A model generated the notes under the pieces. The model had not been told where the DNA came from and did no database searches. It saw only the letters and a program-made list of their open reading frames with translations. Positions 24,621 through 36,860 of a stretch of DNA of 64,000 nt are shown piece after piece. Source of the DNA: Nautilus pompilius (taxonomy: Eukaryota; Mollusca; Cephalopoda; Nautilida; Nautilidae); NCBI GenBank assembly GCA_018389105.1, contig JACATO010000626.1, positions 682,001 through 746,000 on the forward strand, written 5' to 3'. The translations under genes were made by a program, and so were the position numbers. Every line of letters begins with the position of its first letter. Positions within the stretch are counted from its first letter, which is position 1.

Positions 24621-27600
24621 AATGTATCATCACACAAATGATCATGGAGCTGCACTCCTAGAGTCAGATGTGGAAGGAGATGATCAGTGTCTGGAGTTGC
24701 ATTTATTATGATGAGTTAAAAATTTAAAGATGATAGAAAGAACAATAAATAGGGAAGTTCATAATGGCATCCTTGTTCCATGCTGTTCCCAGTAAACTTA
24801 GAATAATTGGAAGGGGCTATAAGCACCAAGAAGGAAACAACTCTTTCTGTGTAGGTTATCTGACCAAAAGCAGTTGACATCTTAATAATATTGAAGTGGC
24901 CACCATGATCTTCAATCTAAATTCTGTAGAAAAGATTTTGGATTAGTTAAATACTAAAGTGAAAATGAGGCTCTCACTGGTGAAGCAACAGTGTGAATGC
25001 TGTTGCAAGAAAAAAGAAATATATCTGCCTCAAATTACATATATGCTAGAGAACTATGGTGCAGTATTTTTTAAATAATGAATAGCACGCTGATTAATTA
25101 CAGAGTTTTTAATTACATACATTTTCATTTTCTACACTTGTATTTATTTTCTGAGATAATGAAATGTTGCTTGCTGAAGAGTAAACATGCAATATAAAAC
25201 ATCCATGCTAAAATCCAAATCAAGGTATGAATCCAAGCAAAGCAAATAAAAATGATTTCACTGAAAAACAACAACATGGAAAATATGAAATTAATTCCAT
25301 GATTTCAAGGTCATTATCCAATGGTTTTTAATTCCAAAAACACTTTCAATTCAATAGCAAATAATACACTGCACCAGTTCAGGTTCAAGGTCCCTAAGAT
25401 TGATGAACCAAATTCATAACATTATTTTATAAATCAGCTTGGACTGATAAGAAATTAATGAAAATGCATATGTAAACAAAAATCATTTTTCTGTCACATT
25501 ATAAACTAAGTTGGAAATTATCCTTTGTGGTCACCATTTTGTATACCTAGAGAAATTCACTGCATCTGTTGGTGAACAGTGCATCGTTCCTTGCAAAAAA
25601 TTAGGGCTAATCATACAGTTTGATACCACTACTTACCTGGCTTGCTTTACTTTTGTTTGCTATTAAAATGTGAATTATTTGTTTTGCACAAAGTGGCTAA
25701 ATGTTGTTTAAAATATTTTCTTCAACATTTCTGCAAGACAAAAATATAGTTTAGACAAGGGTTAACAAGTTTTAAAACCAGACTGTTGGCATTTTGTGAA
25801 CCTTTCATATTGCTAAATACAGAAGTTGACAGAGCTGCATCACATCTGAATCAGTTAATTTATTAAAACAATCAATAAGATATTTCCTAAATATTGAGAC
25901 TTTATAGGTATTTTTTAAAAATGTTATATCAATATCAACTGGTGCTGTAAAGGGGTAATAACACATGCCAAGAGTGATTCTGGTATAAAATATTGTTCAC
26001 TACATGACTTCAACATTGGAAGAGGACTTCCAAGAACAAATGTGCTGATACTAGCTGCACTACAATGTTGCCTCTAGTGAACCAAAAATATCATCACAAA
26101 TAATCTCTACTAAATTATGATCTTCAGGCCAGTGATGAAAAAAAAGCCTGGCCAACAAACTTCAGTGACATGAAAACATAACATGGGAAATTGGCACCGT
26201 CTTGTTCATAAATGACACATGGTCAATACTGTGAATATCAACACTGGAAATTAGAGAAGGTTCTGCAATAATCTGAGAAGGCATAAGCATCACATCATAA
26301 AAAACACTTTGAATACCTACACATACAAAGAAATCAAGCAGACTATCACTACCTCTTATTTGTATACCATATTGCAAGACAGTGTCACTTAAGCTGCAGG
26401 ATCAGGAGATTATGATGGAATAGCAGTTTTATCTAATCTCAATCCAATCTAGGTATAGTACATGCTAGGCAGATAAATCTACAGTAGAAACACTTATCAA
26501 CATTTTATATCTGTTGGAACACAGGCTCTTCCTCAAGGCAAATACAAGCAGCAGGCTGGCTTAGTCAGTGCTATCAGGCTTGTATCAGCATCAAAAGCTG
26601 CCAGTCTTTACTGGCTCACAGAAATAAAACAAACTGATGATTGTTGACAGGTGCCCCAAAAATGTCTAACACATTTTAAATTTCTCCTCTGGTGTAACAT
26701 TGCAATAAAATAAATAAATAATGTACCTTGTTTTCCGATTATGTTGTTATCTGGTTTGGTATATCTGCATCTAAATATTTTGTGGGAAGTGTATTTTCAT
26801 AAATTACTCAATATTATCATAAACGTATTGAATGGAAAATCTAAAATATACATTTTGGAAATTATAGTGAGATATTGAGTTTTTTAAAAAAATTAACTTT
26901 CCCACTAAAATTTTACAAACAAAACCAGATATGGCTGGCTTGTCTAAAACATTCACTGCTCACCACTAATATCCTGACTAATCCAAAAAATTTTGAAAGA
27001 TGTTTTAAAATCACTTCACTTTTTTAGCAATAGCTCTTTATTATATAGATCTTTAATTAACACAATTTTGACTACTCATTAAAGATATAGCTGAATTAAA
27101 CTAAATATAAAAAATATGTAGTATCATATTTTAAAACAAAATGAAAATCTACAAGTGTATGAAATTTAATGGCTGAAAGCTACTTTGTGAATTTGTTATT
27201 AGTGCCCTTTTGTTCATTTTGCATAAAAAGTGGTTTTAAAAAACCCTTAAAGGTTCACTGAAAATGCTGTTTATATAAACTTTATGATTATTAGAATTAT
27301 GACAGAGTTGAATATTTGTAAAAGTAACCATTCTAATGAAATGTATTATTTCATTGTAATGTAAAAATTAAGTATTTACAAAGTATTTTGTGTATAATAC
27401 AAAGAAGGTAAACCTGAAACTTTTTCAACAATATAAATACATGCATCTATCCCTAAATGAAAAACTGCTGGTTCTTAAAGCTATATTCAGTCATTTGAAT
27501 ACATTTTCTGATGAGAAACTTATCCATGCAGCCTAAAATTCTAATTAACTTACTTTTGTTATTTTTAATAGTAGAATGCTAAGCAGATAACAACATAAAA

Positions 27601-27999
27601 GAAGGCAACTATCAATTAAAAACAATGAATATTATATATATATATATAGCTTCAACATCTTATGAAACACCCCCCCAAAAAAAAATATACATTAGGCAGT
27701 GTATTATATTAGTGACAGATTAATTAACATGCATTTGATAAAAAAAATACAATAAGCTATTTTAAATTAACATCTAAAAAAATGATATATAAAGGATACA
27801 GAAGTAATGTATCCCTAATTATACTAAAGCAAACTAGAGAAGCATCACAAAATTTTTTCAGTTAGTTTATAAAGCAGCTAATACAATGAAAAATATACAC
27901 CAATTATTTCAGTTAAGTAATAGATACATAACCCAAGAATAATGTCATCTCAGAAAATTTTATCATAAGGCACCTGAATACCACACAAAAGTCAATAAT
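24621..27999. other. AT-rich spacer, unassigned open stretches
   Basis: No gene is supported. 26477-26647 on the plus strand is an open stretch of 56 codons without ATG, with less AT-biased codons (LPQGKYKQQAGLVSAIRLV), ending in TGA just before CAG|GTG. 26162-26377 on the minus strand reads in part like an old mobile-element protein (SIDHVSFMNKT, then EDHNLVEI downstream), but the match is too weak to name. A (TA)8 run lies at 27633-27648, and a C7A9 run near 27670. Confidence 0.4.
27633..27648. repeat. (TA)8 microsatellite
   Basis: Uninterrupted TA run in AT-rich DNA. Confidence 0.85.
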
Positions 28000-28720
28000 G
28001 TTTATCTCCTCCAGCGGCTGCAATAATGCAGTGTCACCTTATTGACCTTATAAGATTTTGGATGAAAACCTGTGGTATCTTTGTCTTTCCTAACAAATTG
28101 CAGCCTCAAGTTGAATCAGGTTCTGCATTCGCATATGATTTGGCAATTACTGTTTAATGTTATCCTAGAGGTGTTCAGTTGATGTAAAATTAGAGAACAT
28201 GGGTGTCTATGGGAGCGCAGCGACAAATTTTTACTGTGAATAGTGTCAACATACTTTGGCAACATGAAGACATATTGACTTTGTTAAAAGCTTGAAGTTC
28301 TCATTGACATTCAAAGAAAGGGATAGAAAAGTCTGCCAAACCTCATTCACATGTTTTTGTAAGAACTAATTTCACCCTGAAACATAGTATTTTTCCTCTC
28401 CCCATATGTAAGTTTACAGAACACACTGGTTCTGGTACTGCTCACTTTGACAATGCCACTCCCTCAGTCGTACATTTGCATTACTTAGAAAATATCTTGA
28501 TTCATCTGAGAAAAAATGCTTTGCCACCATTATGTTTTCCAGTCTCTGTAGTTGTTGGAACATCTGTGTCACAGATGATGATGATAATGAGTGAGCATTT
28601 TACCATATGTAAGTCTGGCAGCACATAAATGTGATCTGATTGTGATGCAGTAAAACACTGTTTTGTCCAGAATGGCCAAGATAAAAGGGCTCCATATAAA
28701 CAATATATCCAGTTAGTTAA
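28000..28720 (-). pseudogene. Tc1-like transposase remnant 1
   Basis: Decayed Tc1/mariner-superfamily transposase (DDE, cut-and-paste) on the minus strand. The complement of 28430-28530 matches the catalytic-core DESKF/H region, seen on the plus strand as ATTCATCTGAGAAAAAATGC. 28150-28220 encodes the third catalytic block remnant FTSTEHL, corresponding to the usual DLNPIEHLW. C-terminal remnants with regularly spaced Arg and Met codons follow down to about 28010. Frames are broken many times. The assignment rests on collinear fragments and not on an ORF. Confidence 0.55.
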
Positions 28721-29681
28721 TAGATATTACATAGGTTGTGTTGCAAAGCATAATCTGTTCCTAAATGATGATTATTAAACACTTATACTATTGTATATAA
28801 AAACAAACAGATCAAATAAATATACTGTACTATATGTAATAAAGCATTTTATCGGCCATTGCTATGAAATAATCAAGAAAATCATGCAGCTTGGCTCACA
28901 TGTGGCTTAAACAACCAAAACATGGCTACTATCACCCACAACGCTACATGGTGGAGTGGTGGCGACTAGTGTCAAAGAAAGAATTGCACTGATCAATAAA
29001 ATGTTGCCAGTGCATGCTTGTTTTGCTACAATTTCCCACTCTGTGCTCCTTCCAACATTTGTCACGTGAATAAAACAGTTGAAAGCAAATTACAAAGTTG
29101 GCAAATGACTAAAGTTTAGCATGAAAAACTGAAGCAAAATGAGCAGGTGCTGGCAACAATTCATTGACTGGTGCTTACTCTGCCACTGGAACTATGATAG
29201 CAACTCTGAATAATGGATAATCCACAATGGGTGAAAGAACAAGTTTTCCATATAATGAGTGTTTTCATTATTTGGATTTCTGAATAAAGGAAATTTTACT
29301 GCTCCAATTACAATTTTTATTAACCCTACACTGCTTGAGTTGTTCTACGAGCCCAAAACACTCACTCTAAAAAATTATCACACTAAACATGATGTTCCTA
29401 CCTAAGTGTCACGACAAAGTTGACCTGGTCTTGGGGAATCTGTAGGGTTGCCTGGTCTGCTGTAATCATTACATTAACCTAACTAAAGTGTTATGTTGAC
29501 AATTCAGTTGTTGTCATGGTCAGCTGAAATTACATTCTGCTGTCAATCTCAAAATGGTAAAATCAATTTTTAAAGCATGTTTCACATGATTGAAGAGCCT
29601 TTTCTTTGCCAACCTTATTTCATTCTGCAGTATTTGATTCATAGACAAATAATGAAGCCATAATCAACATTGTATGCTTCA
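28721..29681. other. AT-rich spacer, no supported gene
   Basis: No open frame of note. The stretch 28900-29060 is slightly GC-richer, but no family was recognised. Confidence 0.5.
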
Positions 29682-29733
29682 TTTAATTAGGAATTACTGA
29701 TGCTATAACAATGTACTCTGTAACAACTATCCC
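29682..29733. mobile_element. MITE-like element, half copy 2
   Basis: TTAATTAGGAATTACTGATG followed by CTATAACAATG and CTCTGTAACAACTA matches the right arm of the MITE-like elements at 17.1 and 33.98 kb. A convincing left arm was not found upstream, so this is a truncated or strongly diverged copy. Confidence 0.5.
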
Positions 29734-30689
29734 TGCTGCCAAATGATTTTACTTTTGGACTGGTGCATTTCTATATAACTAAAATGTTACATTTGCTTGA
29801 AAAAATTAATGAAGATAATTATGGGGTGTCACTAACCAAGTAAAGTGGAAGATGACAACTTAATGAAAATTACCAAACAAAGATATGTAACAGCTTAATT
29901 CAAATCTAATTAACAATAAATTTAAACATAATAAAAATATCAATTTTTATAAATCTTATTGTGGTTAAAAATTTTTTTAATGGTTCTTTGTGTATATAAT
30001 GTGCAAATATGTATGCATGTGAACACACTTTTGCTTCCAGTAGAAGTAAAAATATAATTTAAATAATATTTGGAAAACAATTAATCTGTTTTATCAGATA
30101 TTTACATATCTTTTTTTTTTGATTGTTTCTTTCCTCCAGAATGATATAAAACCATTGAAGCTGTTCATTTGTCTTATATGCTCATCTATTTAAATCCACA
30201 TGGCATGCTAGCCTCTCAAAATGCTTAGATTTTAATAAGCGATGACTGGCTAATAGAGAAACATTTATTTCTAGTAAACTAAATGTAGTAGCCCAATAAG
30301 GAACATTTTTATAAATTTTATCCATAAAAATCTGGTTGATATTTTTCTGACAGCTTACATTTTTCCAGTAACAGTTATGGCTCCACATGGCACTTATGTC
30401 AAGATAATAGATTTGGCAGCTGAAGGAAAGTTCATATATTAAACAAAGTGGAAGGAAAGTAAGTTAATCAAAGGAGAAATTTGGTTGAGCAAAAGTGATA
30501 TAATATATTTAAGGGTATTATGGTTAAAAACACAGCTAAAATTCTGAAAAAAAGAGCATACAAGGCAAAGTCATAAATTATCATTCAATGAAAAAATGAT
30601 TTTCATTGGAGGATTTATAGAAAAATCAAGTTAAATAATTTAACTAAAGTTAAGAAATAGAAAGAAGAACAGCTTTAAATAATTTTCAC
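29734..30689. other. AT-rich spacer, no supported gene
   Basis: Only a short minus-strand open frame at 30182-30388 without motifs. Nothing else is recognisable. Confidence 0.5.
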
Positions 30690-31130
30690 ATTGGAATTAA
30701 GTTTAGTTACTTGGAAACCATTGGTATTATTATTTTTAAAGAATAAAGCAATATATCTATGTACAATAACCTCATTAGAGTATTGTGATAGTACAATTAG
30801 ATTGAAAGGTATATCTCTGCTTGAAGACTTACTTAACAGTGATGGTGACCTGAAAGCAATTATTTATACAAAAAGATATTTATCCATCATGACATACCAT
30901 TTGGCCACAGATTAATTGTTCCTGCATTCATCATGAGACATGATAATGCTACTAATGTGATAAAATGTTATTTAGGCAAAAGGTTTATTGAAATATTAAT
31001 AAATTGGCATCTCCAGATAGAAATACTATAGAAGCTGAATGGAAATATGTAGCTATGGAAAAAGTTAAACATCTTCTAAAATGTTTAAATAAAATGTGCA
31101 AGAAAATGCTACCTAGAAATCTGTAATAAC
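30690..31130 (+). pseudogene. Tc1-like transposase remnant 2
   Basis: The C-terminal half of a Tc1/IS630-type transposase. 30691-30915 is open and ends with DGDLKAIIYTKRYLSIMTYH, matching the block between the first and second catalytic residues (DG.L....Y...L...L). A shifted frame continues with FIMRHDNATNVIKCYL, the second catalytic Asp in the usual HDNA motif. After another shift it reads SPDRNTIEAEWKYVAMEKV, the SPDLNPIE.LW motif with the final catalytic acid. The N-terminal HTH and first catalytic Asp are not seen. Confidence 0.7.
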
Positions 31131-33863
31131 AGCATTCATACATTTCTAACCTTTTTACAAGACTAAAAGTTCACACAAACTAATTTCAGCATTTAATTAA
31201 CAAAAATAAAATGTTATTTACTAGTGTAATCCCTCGTTATAATAATTTTTAATATGATTAATTTATTTATTTTAAAATGTATTCCTGCTATTTGGTTTAC
31301 TTAGCTGTTCACCAAGGAGGAAGCATACAGTTTGTAGCCATCATCAAGTTACATATGGAACCAGTCCTGTTTACAAAATATAGAAAGTTGTTGTTTCTGA
31401 AAACTCAACTAATAAAAGAAGTGTTTTTATTTTATTAAATCTAGCAGCAAATACAGTTTAGTGACATAAATAGCCATTGTTTGTGCTACACGTTTTTTGA
31501 GAATTTTTGATGTATATAATTCTGTTAATATAGTTTTCAAATATTTCATTTGCTTTTATTTTTAAATGAAATTTTTTATTTATATTTTTATGGAATTGTG
31601 GGTTTTACAAAAGTAAAATGTAGTTTTTCTTTGAAATTTTTTATTTTATACCTGATAAATTTGCATAGCAGCTTTGTTAACTTTTTTTGGTTTAATATTT
31701 TTCTTTGAACCTGTATCCAGACACCATCAAAGGTAACCCCATGATTTCAGTTTCCTGCCAAGCAGAGAACAGAGTGCAAAGGCTACCCGCAGGTCAACTG
31801 CAGAAAGTGCCCACTAGAGTCGTTCATTTTCTGGACAGGTGAAGAAACTGAAGAGCCCAAGCTCATGTGCCAATGTTAGCACATAAAGCTTCACCAGAAA
31901 AATTTCCCAGTGGTAAAATCTAGACAATTTAATAATTCATCCCTCCTCATGTGTATGCACGCCTACTACACAGTTTGGAAGTTATAAGCAACTAACAGCA
32001 ACAAATAACTTTCAGGTGCCTTTATGAAAGATGAAAAGATATTTATGTGAAATATTACAAATTAAAATATTTATGAAATGTTGGTGGCATAACAAAGATA
32101 ATTATTATGTTTTTGTTCTACTTTTTTAAAAATTGACATTTCAGCAAGAATTTTTCCTGTTGCCATTTAAGCATAATCCTAATAAGGATATTTGGTTGTG
32201 CAAGGTTGATTAATTAATTTATCCCATCAGGACAAACTATCCAGAAAACAATGACAGGAAAAGTATGAACAAACCAGAGATAATTTTATAACAAAGAGCT
32301 GATGATAAAAGATCAAAAAGTAATTTTTTTTATTTTTAAGGAACTTGTCTAGATAGATTGGTAGAATAAAAAAATAAAACTAGCAAACAGGTTTAAGTAC
32401 GTTTTCAAATTTTAAATGATAATCTGATAAATAGATAAAATCTATTTGAAAAAATTGAATAATAATACTTACTTTATCATCTCTTCATTTCTCTGAGTAC
32501 CAGTAATACCTTTTGGCAACATCAAGAGTGAATGCACCTTGTAAAGTGAAATAAGTTTTATATCTTAATTTTTAATGTATTATAGACTACATCAGATTTA
32601 TTTCTAACATCATTTTTAATGGGCCAAGAGAATATACTGATCCAATGGTCAAATTTGGTTAATCTACCCCTTTTTTATTGGCAAGCCATGTGATAATCAT
32701 ATCTCTCTAAATGTCAGTTATTTTCATTTGCTCACATGCAAGTTGTTTTATTCTGTTCAAAGCCAATCAAGCCATTCAACAATGCCTTATTGTTGTGTGT
32801 ATGTCATTATTGAGAAAGTTTATCTATCCTAAAACAAAAGAATGGTGATAGCAATGCATTTTAACGCATGAAGTTTGAAAATAGAATGATATGGTTATGA
32901 CCACCATATACTAATTAAATAATGACAAGGTCATGTCTTATCATCATAAAGATTGTCAATGTTTTTTGTTTAAAATATAGCTGAATTATGATAAGTCATA
33001 TTATTAAAATTATGGATTTATAAAAATGTATTGGTGTAAACTATAATTGGAATTTGTTTGTATCATTAATGTATAGTAGCTACTCATTCAAAAAACATAT
33101 ATGAGATCTGCAATATGGAAGGACAATGACAGTCATTTATCACATAAGCAAAAATAGTTTATGATATTGTGAATGCTTAATTATAAACTAAGAAAACAGA
33201 ACAATATCACTGATTTTTTAAAAAAATCTAGGTAAATCAGTCATGTGCCATCTGCAAAATTGCTCATATCATAGTTTGTAGATATTTTGAGTTTTAAAAA
33301 TCACAAAATAAAAAAGTGTCATTTTGAATGTTGCCAAAGTATGCACAGAGATGTGTTGTTATTCTGTTAAAATAGTGCATTATGTAGCATTTAAAATTGT
33401 CACAACAGCTAAAGACCACAAATTCCACATATATTGTACCAGTGCATAACACTAGCCCCTTCACCATGAAAACAGAGATGTTTGGTATCACTGCACTTCA
33501 GGTATCAAAGTCTTTTCATTGACTCACTTTGGCAGACTAATGGCTCATAAATCACCCTAATATGCTAACTAGATAGGATATGGCTTGCATAAAACAAAGC
33601 CACATATTTTGGTAAATTTTCTGCTTCATTCTGACAGCATTCAATAGCATCTTCTCCTTTTTATCCATGACCTAGTTGAGGTACAAACTCCAATATTTCT
33701 TCCATGTTCACATGAGTCACAGTTTAGCACAAGAAATTGTGTCAAAGTTGACAAACTAATACCAAATGTTCTCCTCTCAATAAGGAAGAATAGTTTAATG
33801 CTAAGGATTATGGGACTTCATAGTATTTGATGCAAATTAAATAGAATCGCTAGTGTTGACAAT
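31131..33863. other. AT-rich spacer with one GC-richer island
   Basis: Mostly featureless AT-rich DNA. The exception is about 31715-31865, described separately as a candidate exon. The short minus-strand open frame at 33294-33491 has no motif. Confidence 0.45.
31751..31838 (+). other. Candidate host exon or decayed coding fragment
   Basis: A GC-rich island of about 150 bases in AT-rich DNA carries a Cys-containing open frame on the plus strand. It begins FPAKQRTECKGYPQVNCRKC and stays open to a TAG near 31880. It is preceded by ATTTCAG (31744-31750), a possible splice acceptor, and is followed at 31837-31842 by AG|GTGA, a good donor consensus. The upstream pyrimidine tract is weak. I do not recognise the protein. 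It may equally be an old transposon or retrocopy fragment. Confidence 0.22.
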
Positions 33864-34032
33864 GGCTAGTGCTACAGGGATAAGTCCTTATAGACAAAGA
33901 TGAGCTATAATCATTTTGATATGCAATGACCTTTAATTGCAGGTCAAAGCATATGATGTTGGTTATGACCTCACTGTGTGTTTAATTAGGAATTATTAGT
34001 GCTATAATAATTTATCTCTGCAACAACTAGCC
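33864..34032. mobile_element. MITE-like inverted-repeat element, copy 3
   Basis: The right arm at 33981-34032 (TTTAATTAGGAATTATTAGT, then GCTATAATAATTTATCTCTG and CAACAACTAGCC) matches copies at 17.1 and 29.7 kb. The left arm, 33864-33895 (GGCTAGTGCTACAGGGATAA, then GTCCTTATAGAC), is a weaker inverted match. The centre shares TTTAATTGCAGGTCAAAG with the centre of copy 1 (TTTGATTGCAGGTAAAAG), which supports one family of about 150-170 bp. It lies just upstream of the mariner. Confidence 0.5.
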
Positions 34033-34329
34033 TTGGCCTCCCTAAGCATTTTAACAATATTGATATTCATTATCAGTGAACCTAATGTTATAGAGATATT
34101 TAAAGTTCTTTGAAACTGGTCACATTTTTTCAGGAAAAGCTGACAATTATGGCATCAATCGTAGCACTGTGCAAGACTTTGCATGAGTGTTCTGCTTCAT
34201 TATAAATTGAACTCACCTGACCCATTAATTTACTTGCTTTGTTGACAATGACCAGTAAACCAATATGATCAGGTTGTTTACAAAAGTCTTGTGGGGGGGT
34301 CAGCAATGAGACTTGGAGTCGGTGGTGAA

Positions 34330-35260
34330 CCTGAAGATTATCAATCAGTTCCATTGCACTCAGCGCAGTTCTGCCAACGAGTTACAGGCGAATTTATACC
34401 ATTTCGGAGAAATCTGGCCTTCTGGAGTTGATAAACCGTTGGAAGGCAGCTTCCATTGCCGCCTGGTTGGAGAAGGATTTCATGCGGAGGAAGGTGTCGA
34501 GGCGGTAGGTCGTCTGTGGGAGACAGGTCTGGTGAATTGGCTGGGCGAGGGAGAACTTGGTGCCCCAGCCTGCCCAGTTTCTGAGGAGTCACAGGACGAG
34601 CGGGATTGGGCCTCTCAATGCCGGACAGCTGTTGTTGGGAGCGTTTATGATGAACAACCTTTAATTCACGACAGTACCCTTCAGTTGTGATGGTATTACC
34701 AGGTTGCAAGAAGTTATAACGGATGGCGCCAGTTACAGTCCACTAGATGGTGACCATGACCTTCTTTGGGTGGAGACCGGGTTTTGTAACGTGGTAAGGG
34801 GCCTCGTCTCTGTCGAGCCACCGTGCTGATCGTTTGCGATTGTCGTAAAGGATCCATTTTTCATCACACGTAACGATTCGGTCAAGAAATGGGTCGCTTT
34901 TGTATATTATGACAAGCGAAGGGCAGATCTCCAATCGACGATTTTGTTGTTGTTCATTCTACTCGTGAGACACCCACTTGTCGAGCTTTTTTCCACCTGG
35001 CCGATTGCGTCAAGATGCCGGAAAACAGTTGCAGTGCTTACGTGAAGCTCTCCATCAATTTCTCGACTGAGGCCTTCAGACGGTCGTCGTCATCACAGCT
35101 GAAGGACGTCCACTACCTTCCTAGTCTTCGAGGCTCACTCCTCCTGACCGAAACCCTGCGCTCGTTTGCTGCTGGCTGGCTTAATGTCACCAGTCGCCTC
35201 GCTCGCCCAAAAACCTTTCCATCCCCGCGTCAGTCAGAACCCTGAAACAAATATCCAGTT
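34330..35260 (-). pseudogene. mariner transposase, decayed, GC-rich
   Basis: A DD34D mariner transposase on the minus strand, in DNA much richer in GC and CpG than its surroundings. From the N-terminal side, 34990-35240 shows HTH-region fragments (VSTATVFRHLDAIGQVE) across several shifts. 34743-34934 reads DPFLDRIVTCDEKWILYDN, with the first catalytic Asp in CDE, and KVMVTI before an in-frame TAG (34743-34745) where the family has Trp. 34341-34709 continues in frame: AIRYNFLQPGNTITTEGYC, then NSPDLSPTDD with the third catalytic Asp, and ends in SPVTRWQNCAECNGTD at the natural C-terminus. A small deletion removes the HDNARPH block with the second Asp, and a stretch near 34450-34560 is read in a shifted frame. 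It is certainly inactive. The terminal repeats were not identified. Confidence 0.9.
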
Positions 35261-36289
35261 TATGGTTTTTATAAAGGTGGGATCTGCGTAACTGATGCCG
35301 AGACACTCGCTACAAGCCGGTGTGTGCCTTATCTACGTACACCTTCACTTCAAATTATCAAAATATAAAAACTTTTGTAACGACTTAACAGTTCTAACCC
35401 TAATCTCTAAAGAAGAGATTTATTAAACGTTTTTAAAGGGGAAGACTGCGAAATTGTCTTGTTTTATAAATCAAATCGAATTTTAAAAATGCAATATTTA
35501 TTCTGTTGGAATATCACAATGCAAATGCTTCTATATTTGACAACTTGACAAAATATACATGGGCATCAAATGGGTAATCTAAACATTATTTCCTTTATCT
35601 ATTATGTTCCTCCTATTGCATTTTTTTGTTTTATACACGATTTTTAAAATTAATACTGATGTCAAATAATTTGTTGCTATCTTTCTTGCTAAGCCTAATG
35701 AATTTTACAATTTTGACAAATCATAGGTGCTAAGTTTATTTATTACATTTGTAATTACATTTTTTTATTGCTCAAAAACTTTTTTTCTTTAAAAAAATAT
35801 TAATAGTACAGAGAGCTGTGACATCATTTGTATTTTCAAAATTACTAATTTTAGAAACATAGGGCCCTGAAGATTGCATCTTTGAAGGGTTAGTGGCCAT
35901 TTTTATTCAGAGTTATAGGTGTCACAATAGTTATAGCAAACACTGATCAATGAAAGTACTTGTTTATCAAAGTAAATATAAACTGCAATAAACAATATAA
36001 ATGTATGATAAAATTCAATAACATATACATTAGCATTCAAGAATACTGTTAGCTGTTTTTTCAACTACTGATAATGAAAATGTATTATCCAGCAGGAAAA
36101 AAAAAAAGAAATCAGATGAAATGTGTATCAAAACATAAACAATTAATTGTGATGCTGATAAAACTTTGTGCTGTTTTTTATTAAAATTGCCACCATTCGT
36201 GTGAATATAAGCTCTACATATTTTTATCACCCTGTTTAGTAACTTTTCAAAATATTAAATATTGCTTTGCAATTAACTCTTATACCACT
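35261..36289. other. AT-rich spacer, no supported gene
   Basis: The first 90 bases keep moderate GC and may be the untranslated end of the mariner. The rest is AT-rich with no recognisable feature. Confidence 0.5.
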
Positions 36290-36860
36290 TCCAAGTAACT
36301 CCATAGCTGACTGAAATTGATTTGACCCTTTTCTTGACTCTTCAATCTTGTTCATCCAATATGCTCAATGGAGTTTACATCAAGATTAATTAAGGAGGTC
36401 AAACTTTAAGAAGTTCTTCCAATTCCTTTCAAGCAAGGTATTGTGTATTGAGTTTTGTTATTTGCTTCAAATCATTATCTGTTGCAGTATAGATTCTCCA
36501 TCTGTCAAACAATGCCCTTATGGAAATACACTGCATTGCTGAATTTTATGATCTTTCTTTTTTATAAAATCTCATTAATTTTATAAATAACTGAACAACT
36601 CCATACTTTCTCATTTCTACCACCATACTTAACTGCAGGTTAAATACAGCACTTCTGTATCTTTCTCCAGCCTTTCTTTTATCATTGTTCAAAACCAAAT
36701 ATTCCAAACCTGCCTCTCATTCAACTATAATATATTGCTCCAAGATGTAGTTTTGATGTTGCTTGGCCCAGTCGTTTCCCTTTTTTTTGTTACCACGTCT
36801 AAACAAAGATTTTCCAGCTACTACTTAACCAATCAGTACAGTTTCTTTTAACCAACTAAA
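36290..36860 (-). pseudogene. Tc1-like transposase remnant 3
   Basis: The minus strand reads, in broken frames, ENDWAKQHQNYILEQY near 36750-36790 (usual R..WA..H..WT...W), KAGERYRSAVFNLQ near 36660 (usual PGERY.P.C), YTATDNDLKQITKL near 36460 (second catalytic Asp in QDNDPKHTSK), and LDVNSIEHI near 36370 (SPDLNPIEHLW). The order and spacing fit a Tc1 catalytic domain. Every block is separated by stops or shifts. The N-terminal HTH was not found. Confidence 0.72.

Noticed and set aside
34313-34690. 125-codon plus-strand ORF in the GC-rich island
   Set aside because: Antisense to the mariner transposase. The high GC content keeps the opposite frame open.
34291-35340. GC-rich stretch as a CpG-island promoter
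   Set aside because: The composition is explained by the mariner coding sequence on the minus strand.
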